Shown: piece by piece, positions 8,432 to 16,109 of the stretch | How the letters are laid out: every line of letters begins with the position of its first letter | Position numbering within the stretch: the stretch's first letter is position 1 | Origin: a virus | Strand: one strand, 5' to 3' | Length of the DNA stretch: 46,517 nucleotides | Virus record (IMG/VR): IMGVR_UViG_3300010885_016202 | Location: 1 to 46,517 of that record | Program-made: the position numbers and the translations under genes | The notes under the pieces: generated by a model | Told to the model about the DNA's origin: nothing | Seen by the model: the letters and a program-made list of their open reading frames with translations, nothing else | The model's database searches: none

Positions 8432-9021
8432 AATATTCGTCATATGACCAGATTGATTTTCTTTCTGGAATAAAAAAGATAGCAAAGCAAATTCGTGATA
8501 GTGGATGGTATCCAGACTATATCGTTGCCATGGCACGAGGTGGTGCAGTTGCTGGTGTATATCTGTCCCATGAACTAGATGTACCTGTTATCATTGTTAA
8601 TCTAAGCACAAGACATCATTGGTCAGATGAAATTAAAGCAGATGCCAAATCTCCTCTTATAAGTAAGATTTTGAAAGAACAAATGAATGTTCTTATTTTA
8701 GATGATATTGTAGACAGCGGAAAGACAATTAAAACTCTGCTTGACAAATGGAAGGTAAAGACGTATAATGATAATCAGATTAAGGTAGCATCTTTAATCT
8801 ATAACAACACTCAACCCGTCAAAGTATCTTTTTATGATAAATTGATTGATAGAGAGTTAGACGACTTATGGTATATTTTTCCATGGGAAGTCGAAAATGC
8901 TGGTGGTCTAAAAGCACTCAACCCACATAAAATATTCTGCGTGCTATCAAACTTACTCAGGAGAGGCAAGAGATGGCTAAATATATTTCTACTAAAACTT
9001 ACAGGCACATTGGGCCGGTAG
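8428..9021 (+). CDS. Type I phosphoribosyltransferase
   Basis: 197 aa. The PRPP-binding loop VLILDDIVDSGKTI (about residue 91) and an N-terminal YIVAMARGGAVAGVYLSHEL are typical of purine phosphoribosyltransferases of the xanthine/guanine/hypoxanthine group. It opens the deazaguanine gene cluster and could salvage guanine for GTP, the first substrate of that pathway; that link is inference. The last 16 codons overlap queD by 49 nt. Homologues often end near the FPWEVE motif (about residue 151), so the tail may be an add-on. Confidence 0.85.
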   Translation: MKYSSYDQIDFLSGIKKIAKQIRDSGWYPDYIVAMARGGAVAGVYLSHELDVPVIIVNLSTRHHWSDEIKADAKSPLISKILKEQMNVLILDDIVDSGKTIKTLLDKWKVKTYNDNQIKVASLIYNNTQPVKVSFYDKLIDRELDDLWYIFPWEVENAGGLKALNPHKIFCVLSNLLRRGKRWLNIFLLKLTGTLGR

Positions 9022-9446
9022 CATATCGTCAATGGCGTGCCGACAGTCATTGCAATCTAGTACACGGATATGCTCTATCATTCTATTTCGAGTTTGAGTG
9101 CGATACACTCGATGCTCGTAACTGGTGTATGGACTTCGGCGGATTACGTCCACTTAAAGAAAATCTAGTTGAATGGTTCGACCATACATTACTAGTCGCG
9201 CAAGATGATCCTCATCGTGACGCATTACTACACTTAGGCAAACTAGGCATCGCTAAGATCACTGAAGTTGAAAAGACAGGGTGTGAAGGCATTGCTGACT
9301 TCCTATATGAATATTGTAATACCATTCTATTAAAAGAATATGGCGAGCAAGATCGTATCTGGTGTTGCAAGGTAGAGGTTCGTGAAACCGACTACAACAT
9401 GGCAATGCGAGTTGGCCATCGTGAAGATGGTGAATTCAGTGAGTAA
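8973..9446 (+). CDS. queD: QueD-like 6-carboxytetrahydropterin synthase
   Basis: 157 aa T-fold protein: SHCNLVHGYALSFYFEFE near residue 27, WCMDFGGLRPLKENL near 52 and FDHTLLV near 70 align with the HKC...HGH, IIDFAELK and LDHHYLND segments of E. coli QueD. QueD turns 7,8-dihydroneopterin triphosphate into 6-carboxytetrahydropterin in preQ0 synthesis. Oddity: the usual HGH reads HGY, and the upstream AAH histidine position reads VAY, so zinc ligation may differ. AGGAG and GAGG lie before the ATG. Flanked by queE and folE. Confidence 0.85.
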   Translation: MAKYISTKTYRHIGPVAYRQWRADSHCNLVHGYALSFYFEFECDTLDARNWCMDFGGLRPLKENLVEWFDHTLLVAQDDPHRDALLHLGKLGIAKITEVEKTGCEGIADFLYEYCNTILLKEYGEQDRIWCCKVEVRETDYNMAMRVGHREDGEFSE

Positions 9447-10299
9447 GATTAAAGTCTCTGAGTTATTCTACTCACTACAAGGTGAAGGTATGTTTGCCGG
9501 CGTACCTTCAATCTTTCTACGTACCTTCGGTTGCAATTTCACTTGCAGCGGATTTGGTATGCCTCAAGGTGCAGTGTCTAAAGAACGAGATAGCATCGCT
9601 CTTACTCATAAAGACCTGCCATACAAAAACTATAATGATCTACCTTTGGTAAGCACTGGATGCGACTCCTATGCATCATGGGATGTTCGTTTTAAGAATC
9701 TATCACCTGTGATGGAAACAAAAGACATTGTAGATAAGATGCTTCAACTGCTACCCGGGCACCAATTTAATAATGACAAGCATTTGATTATCACAGGAGG
9801 TGAACCGCTTCTTGGTTGGCAGCGTTCTTATCCTGATCTTATTGATGAGTGTATTGATAACGGATTAACAGATATTACTTTTGAAACAAATGGCACACAA
9901 GTCATTACTCATGAGTTAAGTGAATACTTGACAAGTATTTCTGATGATGTTACTATTACATTCTCGGTATCACCCAAACTACCTGTCTCAGGTGAGCGTT
10001 GGGAAGATGCTATTAAACCAGATGTGGTTGCTCAGTATAGCAATATACGTAACAGCAATTTATATCTAAAGTTTGTTGTAGCATCAGCAAAAGATATTGA
10101 TGATGTTCGGAAAGCGATATTCGAATATGAAGATCGTCCCGAGTTGTGGGCAATACCTGTATATTTGATGCCTGTTGGTGGGACCAATGAAGGTTATCAA
10201 ATGAATGAGCGCAACGTCGCTGATTTCTGTCGAGACAATGGATATCGGTTCAGTCCTCGACTACAGGTTCCGCTTTATAAAAATGCATGGGGAACATAA
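9439..10299 (+). CDS. queE: QueE, 7-carboxy-7-deazaguanine synthase
   Basis: Radical SAM enzyme of about 286 aa. FYSLQGEGMFAGVPSIFLRT leads to FGCNFTC (Cys32, Cys36). The third cluster cysteine appears to be Cys75 in STGCDSYASWD, after an insertion of about 38 residues, so the usual CX3CX2C is split. IITGGEPLLGWQ and FETNGT follow. It contracts 6-carboxytetrahydropterin to 7-carboxy-7-deazaguanine. The GTG at 9439 after GGTGA is my preferred start; an ATG at 9427 is the alternative. It overlaps queD slightly and the next gene by one base. Confidence 0.88.
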   Translation: MSKIKVSELFYSLQGEGMFAGVPSIFLRTFGCNFTCSGFGMPQGAVSKERDSIALTHKDLPYKNYNDLPLVSTGCDSYASWDVRFKNLSPVMETKDIVDKMLQLLPGHQFNNDKHLIITGGEPLLGWQRSYPDLIDECIDNGLTDITFETNGTQVITHELSEYLTSISDDVTITFSVSPKLPVSGERWEDAIKPDVVAQYSNIRNSNLYLKFVVASAKDIDDVRKAIFEYEDRPELWAIPVYLMPVGGTNEGYQMNERNVADFCRDNGYRFSPRLQVPLYKNAWGT

Positions 10300-10967
10300 T
10301 GGCAAATGTTGATAGTATAGATAAAATTGTTTCGTACTTTTCATGCGTGACAAATGAGCAGTTCAGTTATAAAGGTAAGAAATATGAACCTAAGAGACTT
10401 CATGTTTCGCCGCTTTTGTTTCGTGGATTTACATGTCCTGCAGCTTGCGGAGGATGTTGCCCCCGTTTTTCTCTTGATTATTTGCCTACTGAGCCTCGCT
10501 CGTCTTTAGCAGAAAAGCGCTACATTTTGTTTTCTGACAAAGTCGTAGAGATCTACTCTGATATGCAAAAAGATCATAACAACAAGAAGTGCCGAAATTT
10601 AAATATGGAGAACGGACGTTGTGGCATCTATGAAGTACGTCCTTTCTCTTGCGACTTCGAATTGATACGCTTCCTTGTCGCAACAGATGACGAGAAGCGT
10701 GATAATATTATCACACAAAAACTCTTCGGTCGTGGATGGGCTATGCAGCGAATTGACGGTGATAGAGGTGCATTGTGTAAAATGACACCTATTGACGTTA
10801 ATACAGTTTCTGATACAATACGCAAATTGACTCGACTCAAGGACTGGTGTGAGCACTTTGGTATTAAAAATAATAAAGTGCAGACAATTATCGATTGGGC
10901 AAAGTCATTTGATAGTTATGAGAAAATACATTCTCTTATCATAGACAAAGAAGGTATGGTGATATGA
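10299..10967 (+). CDS. YkgJ-like cysteine-cluster protein
   Basis: 222 aa. Cysteine pattern: FTCPAACGGCC near residue 44, a CRNLNMENGRCGIYEVRPFSC stretch near 100-120 (written here only to show the C..L...CxIYExRPxxC signature), and further cysteines near 154 and 183. This matches the YkgJ family of putative zinc- or iron-chelating proteins of unknown function. GGGGA lies before the ATG at 10299, which overlaps the queE stop. Its place between queE and folE suggests a part in deazaguanine synthesis or cofactor supply; that is inference. Confidence 0.75.
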   Translation: MANVDSIDKIVSYFSCVTNEQFSYKGKKYEPKRLHVSPLLFRGFTCPAACGGCCPRFSLDYLPTEPRSSLAEKRYILFSDKVVEIYSDMQKDHNNKKCRNLNMENGRCGIYEVRPFSCDFELIRFLVATDDEKRDNIITQKLFGRGWAMQRIDGDRGALCKMTPIDVNTVSDTIRKLTRLKDWCEHFGIKNNKVQTIIDWAKSFDSYEKIHSLIIDKEGMVI

Positions 10968-11647
10968 TTTCACAGGATATTAAAAAGCGTCTAGCGGATA
11001 ACAAAGTTCGTTATTATGCAAATGACAATATTTCTAAATGGGTTACTGAAGAAGATTTAAAACACCTTGTAGATGAATTAACAGATAAGTTCGAAGGTGT
11101 GCTTGATACGCTGATCATCGACATCGCCAATGATCCTAACTCAAAAGGTACAGCGCGGCGTCTTGCTAAGATGTATTTTTATGAGATTATGGCAGGTCGC
11201 TATCAAGAAATACCAGAAGCAACTGCCTTTCCTAACACAGGTAAGTTGGGTCAAAGATCTTATAAAGGCATGCTCGTAGTTCGTTCTGAAATTCGTTCTA
11301 TGTGTAGTCATCATCACCAGCCAGTGAATGGCGTAGCGTATATTGGCATTCTACCTCATGATAAAGTTATTGGGTTATCTAAGTATTCTCGTCTTGCACA
11401 ATGGTGTGCTCGTCGTGGAACCTTGCAAGAAGAACTGTGCAATGACATTGCCAGCACAATTATCAAAGCGGCAGAGTCAGATGATGTAGGTGTATATCTA
11501 AAGTTGACCCATGGGTGTTGTGAGAATCGTGGCATCATGGCATGTGATAGCACTACACAAACAACTGTATTGAGTGGCGAATTTCACACACCTGATGTTA
11601 AAAAAGAATTCTTTGATAACATTCAAATACAGGAGATGGGTAAATGA
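10964..11647 (+). CDS. folE: GTP cyclohydrolase I (FolE)
   Basis: 227 aa. Family signatures are SMCSHHHQPVNG (zinc Cys and His, about residue 109), VIGLSKYSRLAQWCARR (about 130), LQEELCNDIA (about 149) and HGCCENRGI (about 181). It converts GTP to dihydroneopterin triphosphate, the entry step to preQ0. Its start overlaps the preceding stop (ATGA), inside the queDE operon. Confidence 0.95.
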   Translation: MISQDIKKRLADNKVRYYANDNISKWVTEEDLKHLVDELTDKFEGVLDTLIIDIANDPNSKGTARRLAKMYFYEIMAGRYQEIPEATAFPNTGKLGQRSYKGMLVVRSEIRSMCSHHHQPVNGVAYIGILPHDKVIGLSKYSRLAQWCARRGTLQEELCNDIASTIIKAAESDDVGVYLKLTHGCCENRGIMACDSTTQTTVLSGEFHTPDVKKEFFDNIQIQEMGK

Positions 11648-11883
11648 GTGAAGACCTACACAAGAGTCATGGCTTTGCTTTAAAGCAATGGGATAATTTA
11701 CAAGCAGAAAATAAACGTCTACTTGATATTCTAGAACAAATTGCACGTGTCTGGTATGACGGCGACGAAGTTATAAAAATTATTAATACTAATAAAGCAT
11801 ACATGATGAGACCCTCACTTCCACCACCAGAGTCTTATCCTGGCAGCGCACTTCCCAATGGAGACAAGTTCAGCGATGTCTAG
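11644..11883 (+). CDS. Hypothetical protein, 79 aa
   Basis: Starts MSEDLHKSHGFALKQWDNLQ with a short helical, coiled-coil-like N-terminal half and a Pro-rich tail (RPSLPPPESYPGSALPNG). Overlaps folE by 4 nt and the next small reading frame by 8 nt. I do not recognise it. Confidence 0.65.
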   Translation: MSEDLHKSHGFALKQWDNLQAENKRLLDILEQIARVWYDGDEVIKIINTNKAYMMRPSLPPPESYPGSALPNGDKFSDV

Positions 11884-12022
11884 CGTGGTTTATATGATTG
11901 ATGAATCTGAAGATTTGATTGACACAGAAATGCTTTTGCTGTATAATGAATCAATTAAACTTGAAAACAAATCTTTAAAGATTCTAAAGGATGCTCGTGA
12001 AGAAACTAGATTATGTGATTAG
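11876..12022 (+). CDS. Small hypothetical protein, 48 aa
   Basis: ATG at 11876, stop at 12020-12022; reads MSSVVYMIDESEDLIDTEML and continues as a charged helix ending in DARETRLCD. It overlaps the previous gene by 8 nt and the dpdA start by 26 nt. A consensus promoter lies inside its coding sequence, so it may be partly a leader for dpdA. Function unknown. Confidence 0.5.
   Translation: MSSVVYMIDESEDLIDTEMLLLYNESIKLENKSLKILKDAREETRLCD
11919..11947 (+). promoter_or_regulatory. Consensus sigma70 promoter upstream of dpdA
   Basis: TTGACA (11919-11924), 17-nt spacer and TATAAT (11942-11947), a perfect consensus. The predicted start of transcription is about 45 nt before the dpdA start codon, giving dpdA-queF-queC their own promoter apart from queDE-folE. 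Confidence 0.8.
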
Positions 12023-13343
12023 TGCTTGTGGCATGATGGGTGTCTTTACTCCCGATCATGAGGCACCATGGTATCCCCTCTACCAACGGGCAACGCTGTC
12101 TCTAATGAGAACGCTTAAACAGCAGATTGCTGCATCATGCCACAACACCAATCCTTTAGTGTCAACTTTGTATAATGCATACACAGAAAAAAATCACGTA
12201 GAAGAATTTAAACGACTAAGCAATCTTGGATCAGATTCTGTTTATGCAGACTCTGGCGGATTGCAAATCGTTACTGCTGGTAAGAGCATTACAGAAGAAA
12301 TTAAAAAAGAAATCTATAAGACACAAGCATACTCCGACTATGCTATGTGCTTTGACGTAATCGCACTCGAGTCAATAGCAAAAACTCGTACACGTAATGA
12401 GCGATCAAACATTGGTAATAAGATATTCAAAGCAGATAAGCATATAAAATCTGCTCATGCCACCGGCGACAATATTAAAGCACAAACAACTTACTTTAGA
12501 AATACAAACGCTAAAACAAAAGTAGTCATCATTGTACAGGGTAATAACTCACAAGACATGGTTGACTTCTATAATGGCATTGCTAGTCGATTGTCACCAG
12601 AAGATTATGAAAATATTGGCGGCATGGCAATTGCTGATACTTGTATTGGTAATGGCGAACTAGAGTCTATCGAGATGCTACGTGCTGCTAAAATGATCTC
12701 TGAGGTGTGTCATGAGAACGTGAGAAAGCATCTGCACGTATTAGGAGTCGGATCCATATCACGTATGCGACCCATCTTATACCTTCTTAAATCGGGTTAT
12801 CTAAGCGAATTTGAAAGAATTTCTTATGATTCAAGTTCACATACTTCTACATTCCAATATGGATTGCTAAAGTTAAATGGGACTTGCAAGTCAATTGGCA
12901 CTACTAAAACATATGCAGTTGACAAACATTTTAGAAATGTGTATAATTTATTCAAGGATACGTTCTCTGAGTACGTGACAGAAGACCAGTATATAAACAA
13001 TCTGTTTCCAGATACTAATACTGATTGGAAGTTCTCAACGATCAAGAATCGTATTCTACAAAACACAGATCATGATGCAATTGTGTCTACGTTACTTTGC
13101 AATGCAGCACACACCTATTATCAGATTCATAACTTCGTCACTAATCTTGATGTAGTGATGACAAATGAATATGGCAAGTTTAAAGAACACCCAGATGATA
13201 AAGATGTTGCATTGAATCATCTATTGAATGTTCAAACAGCACAAGATATGGAATATTGGATGAATAGTCGCAAAGGTCAAGTCACCTCTAAGCGTATTGT
13301 TCGTAGTACTGAATTATCAACCCTTGAAGGATTTTTCTCATGA
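11997..13343 (+). CDS. dpdA: DpdA-like DNA tRNA-guanine-transglycosylase homologue
   Basis: About 448 aa. TGT-type motifs: YADSGGLQIVTAGKSI near residue 84, MCFDVIALES near 116, GGMAIADTCIG near 207, HVLGVGSISRMRP near 243 and ISYDSSSHTSTFQYG near 273, where the catalytic aspartates of the family lie. I see no CxCxxC zinc site of tRNA-type TGTs. Phage DpdA exchanges guanine in DNA for a 7-deazaguanine base. AAAGG suits a GTG start at 11997; ATG 11991 is the alternative. The last residues TLEGFFS equal those of this phage's DNA polymerase, a likely clamp-binding tail. queF overlaps by 4 nt. Confidence 0.88.
   Translation: MKKLDYVISACGMMGVFTPDHEAPWYPLYQRATLSLMRTLKQQIAASCHNTNPLVSTLYNAYTEKNHVEEFKRLSNLGSDSVYADSGGLQIVTAGKSITEEIKKEIYKTQAYSDYAMCFDVIALESIAKTRTRNERSNIGNKIFKADKHIKSAHATGDNIKAQTTYFRNTNAKTKVVIIVQGNNSQDMVDFYNGIASRLSPEDYENIGGMAIADTCIGNGELESIEMLRAAKMISEVCHENVRKHLHVLGVGSISRMRPILYLLKSGYLSEFERISYDSSSHTSTFQYGLLKLNGTCKSIGTTKTYAVDKHFRNVYNLFKDTFSEYVTEDQYINNLFPDTNTDWKFSTIKNRILQNTDHDAIVSTLLCNAAHTYYQIHNFVTNLDVVMTNEYGKFKEHPDDKDVALNHLLNVQTAQDMEYWMNSRKGQVTSKRIVRSTELSTLEGFFS
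13318..13343 (+). repeat. 26-nt direct repeat shared by the 3' ends of dpdA and gene 43
   Basis: Positions 13318-13343 and 25251-25276 match at 25 of 26 bases; the one difference is silent (CTT/CTA for Leu). Both copies encode the C-terminus TLEGFFS, end in ATGA where the stop and the next start overlap, and contain the GAAGGA that serves as ribosome binding site for queF and for the gene at 25273. Confidence 0.95.
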
Positions 13344-14290
13344 CAGATTTAGATATCTCTCTTGCAAGATCTGCAATTGAACAACTTGCCGGTGTACATC
13401 TTGGCAAAGCAGGTGATGGCACTGCAGTTAAACCTTATGTCACTCCTGACCATGTTGACCCATCGTTACTCGTTGCTGTGCCTCGGGTGCTCAATCGTAC
13501 ACAATATGGTATTGACGAACTCAAGTTGCCCTTTGTAGGATATGATACATGGAACTGCTATGAGTTTTCTACATTAATGCCAAACGGGTTACCTCGCACA
13601 GGATTGTTACGAGTCGTATATCCTGCGGATTCACTTAACATTGTTGAATCAAAGTCATTGAAGTTGTATTTAAATTCATACAACATGGTTAAGCAAGATC
13701 ATGACGATGAATTTGTTATGACAGATGTTTGTGATAAAATTCGAAAGGATTTGTCACATGCTATTGATAACGATGATATAATAGTTGCGTACCATGACAA
13801 TGATGATGTTTTTAGTAAACCTATCACAGGCAATTTTGTTAATCTTGAAAAGACATTTGATTTTTCGAGCGTTGAATTTAATCAGTTCAATGAATCACCA
13901 GATATTCTGCAGACACAACCTGCAGAATCATATTGCACTCAGTATCACTCTAGTTTGCTAAGATCAAACTGTCGAGTGACCAACCAGCCAGATTGGGGTG
14001 ATGTGTACATTCATATTAAAGCAAATAAGTCTGTCATGCCTATATCATTGCTACAATATATTGTATCGATGCGTAAAGAAAATCATTTCCATGAAGAAAT
14101 TTGTGAGTGTATTTACAAGAGACTTTATGATATACTGAATCCAGATGAATTGCTAGTAGCATGTTTATACACACGGCGCGGCGGCATTGATATTAATCCT
14201 GTGCGAGCGTCATCCAATGAAGTGTTATGCAAGTATGCAACCAATTTAACTAATGCAGATACCGTAAACATTAAAACATTGAGGCAGTAG
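13340..14290 (+). CDS. queF: QueF, preQ0 (7-cyano-7-deazaguanine) reductase
   Basis: 316 aa, the long two-domain type like E. coli QueF (282 aa). The NADPH-binding segment ESKSLKLYLNSYN (about residue 103) and the active-site segment LLRSNCRVTNQPDWG (about 208) with its thioimide-forming Cys and the Asp of QPDWG are intact, as are HFHEEICE and YTRRGGIDINP. It should reduce preQ0 to preQ1. Lying between dpdA and queC, it implies that preQ1 may be the base inserted in DNA. There is an insertion near residues 120-140 relative to E. coli. Confidence 0.92.
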   Translation: MTDLDISLARSAIEQLAGVHLGKAGDGTAVKPYVTPDHVDPSLLVAVPRVLNRTQYGIDELKLPFVGYDTWNCYEFSTLMPNGLPRTGLLRVVYPADSLNIVESKSLKLYLNSYNMVKQDHDDEFVMTDVCDKIRKDLSHAIDNDDIIVAYHDNDDVFSKPITGNFVNLEKTFDFSSVEFNQFNESPDILQTQPAESYCTQYHSSLLRSNCRVTNQPDWGDVYIHIKANKSVMPISLLQYIVSMRKENHFHEEICECIYKRLYDILNPDELLVACLYTRRGGIDINPVRASSNEVLCKYATNLTNADTVNIKTLRQ

Positions 14291-14291
14291 T

Positions 14292-14453
14292 ATGATAGTT
14301 CCGAATGGACATTTTATAGCATCGTTATTCAAAAGCGCAATTCGTATTGTAGGTTGCATCGTATTAATTGAAGCTGCAGATTATACTGTGCAATTAGCAG
14401 GTATCGCATTTCTATTAGCAGAAGCGGTTGGTATCGTTGAGGAAATGGTATGA
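14292..14453 (+). CDS. Small hydrophobic protein, 53 aa
   Basis: Reads MIVPNGHFIASLFKSAIRIV and then a hydrophobic C-terminal half (VQLAGIAFLLAEAVGIVEEM) that could span or bind a membrane. It begins 1 nt after the queF stop and its stop overlaps the queC start (ATGA), so it is part of the operon. Function unknown. Confidence 0.6.
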   Translation: MIVPNGHFIASLFKSAIRIVGCIVLIEAADYTVQLAGIAFLLAEAVGIVEEMV

Positions 14454-15220
14454 AGCATGAGACTCCGTTTTTAAATGAAGCATTATTGCTTCTTCCTGAA
14501 ACAGATAAAAATGTAGTGAGTGTTATCTCAGGTGGATTAGATTCAACCATCATGACGTATATTCTAGTTGAGAAGTATGGAGCAGATCGTGTATTTGCGC
14601 TATCATACAACTACGGACAAAAGCAATGGTATGAACTCGAGATGGCAGCGTTGACCTGCAAACATCTTGGTATCAAGCACAAGGTTCTAAAACTTGATGT
14701 GCTGGGTGATATTGCTAAGACCATGTCAGCAAACATTGAAGGATCAGACGTTGCTATGCCGACTATCAAGGACGTACTAGGTGACCCACAACCTGCAACG
14801 TATGTTCCGTTTCGTAATATGATTCTTAACTCGTTAGCATTTTCTTATGCAGAAGCAAATAAAGCATCTCATGTGTTTACGGGATTACAGGTTCATGATG
14901 AGTATGGATATTGGGACACAACTCAACGATTCGTAGATTCTATGAATAGCGTATCAGCACAGAACAGAACACATAAAGTAGAACTATGTGCTCCTTTTAG
15001 TAAGCTAAGTAAGTATCAAGAATTATTAATTGTAAAAGATATGGGAAATGTGCTTGTAGAAAATACACTAACGTGTTATAATCCTGCAAACGGTAAGTAT
15101 TCTTGCGGTAAATGTCCTTCATGCGCTGAGCGTATTCAGAACTTTGCCAAAGCAGGAATCAAAGACCCTATTCCATATGCAGTTGATATTCCTTGGGACA
15201 AATTATTATGTGCAGCGTAA
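14450..15220 (+). CDS. queC: QueC, 7-cyano-7-deazaguanine synthase
   Basis: 256 aa PP-loop ATPase. SGGLDST at residues 27-33 is the ATP-pyrophosphatase loop. The C-terminal zinc site is the four cysteines of CYNPANGKYSCGKCPSCAER (about residue 205). It turns 7-carboxy-7-deazaguanine into preQ0 with ATP and ammonia, via an amide intermediate. Its 3' end overlaps the amidotransferase gene by 13 nt, which recalls the Gat-QueC fusions of other phages. Confidence 0.95.
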   Translation: MKHETPFLNEALLLLPETDKNVVSVISGGLDSTIMTYILVEKYGADRVFALSYNYGQKQWYELEMAALTCKHLGIKHKVLKLDVLGDIAKTMSANIEGSDVAMPTIKDVLGDPQPATYVPFRNMILNSLAFSYAEANKASHVFTGLQVHDEYGYWDTTQRFVDSMNSVSAQNRTHKVELCAPFSKLSKYQELLIVKDMGNVLVENTLTCYNPANGKYSCGKCPSCAERIQNFAKAGIKDPIPYAVDIPWDKLLCAA

Positions 15221-15837
15221 TCGGAAGTTTTAGTAAAGATAAAATTATCGAACTATGTGAAATTAATGCTTATCGTGGACAACACTCGCATTCTATTAGT
15301 TATTATGACCCAGATGTAAATGTCTTTAAAGAAGTAAATAGATTTACAGGTCCTGTCAATTACGACGCTATTAAAATTCCTGAGGGATACTATTGCATCG
15401 TACACATGCAAGCCCCCACCACAGAAAATAAAAATTCAAAGACAATACATCCAGCAAAAATTGGATCGTCGCTGTTATGGCACAATGGCATTATTAAGAA
15501 TAAAGAATGTGCTCGCCTACGTCATGAGTATCAGCTGAGTTCTACTTGGGACACATATCTTCTATTGCATTATGTAAATGTAGAACAAACACCTAAAGGT
15601 ATTGATGGCACCTTCTCATGCCTCTGGTATGACGGATCTAAATTATATCTTTTTAGAAATGAAATTAGTCCTATGTTTATCGATACTGATTTCAATATAT
15701 CATCAACTCGGTTTAAAAATTCAATTGCAACAGAACCTAATTCAGTATTGTTGTTTGATCCTAAAGAAAAAAAGACAACACCTATTACTCATTTTGACAC
15801 AGTTGAAAATCCATATTACTTTGGAGAGGTGGGATGA
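15208..15837 (+). CDS. Stand-alone class II glutamine amidotransferase
   Basis: 209 aa. The ATG at 15208 puts Cys at position 2 (MCSVIGSF), the N-terminal nucleophile of Ntn-type amidotransferases; upstream in-frame starts would bury it. Other hallmarks: YRGQHSHS near residue 22, HMQAPT near 72, LLWHNGII near 93, DTYLLLH near 112, and GTFSCLWYDGSKLYLFRNE near 130-150. Such domains release ammonia from glutamine. In known phages a Gat domain is fused to QueC; here it is a separate gene overlapping queC. It may feed ammonia to QueC or take part in a further base change; that is inference. Confidence 0.85.
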   Translation: MCSVIGSFSKDKIIELCEINAYRGQHSHSISYYDPDVNVFKEVNRFTGPVNYDAIKIPEGYYCIVHMQAPTTENKNSKTIHPAKIGSSLLWHNGIIKNKECARLRHEYQLSSTWDTYLLLHYVNVEQTPKGIDGTFSCLWYDGSKLYLFRNEISPMFIDTDFNISSTRFKNSIATEPNSVLLFDPKEKKTTPITHFDTVENPYYFGEVG

Positions 15838-16109
15838 TCGAATATAAATATAATGAGGGTGTACTACTTGATCAAATCAAAAAGTACATCGATGCTACCT
15901 ACGGGCAGCACTACTCAAAAAATAATTTTCAGGCAACTGAATTTATTATTGATTCCGGTCACGGGACTGGATTTTGTATTGGTAATGTTTTAAAATACGC
16001 ACAGCGTTATGGACGAAAAGGATCTCGAGAAGATTGGCGTAAAGATCTTCTTAAGGTAATCCATTACGCTGTTATTCAATTGCATGTGCATGATCAGGAG
16101 AATTTGTAA
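15834..16109 (+). CDS. DUF3310-like protein
   Basis: 91 aa. The core GFCIGNVLKYAQRYGRKGS followed by a basic helix ending DLLKVIHYAVIQL matches the DUF3310 pattern (GNVxKYxxRxGxKG...DLxKAxxY) found in many phages, sometimes called nucleotide-kinase-like. Function is unproven. Overlaps the amidotransferase by 4 nt and the next gene by 1 nt. Confidence 0.8.
   Translation: MIEYKYNEGVLLDQIKKYIDATYGQHYSKNNFQATEFIIDSGHGTGFCIGNVLKYAQRYGRKGSREDWRKDLLKVIHYAVIQLHVHDQENL

Noticed and set aside
15842-15849. TATAAATA inside the DUF3310 gene
   Set aside because: It lies at codons 3-6 of that gene, with no late-type gene directly after it.
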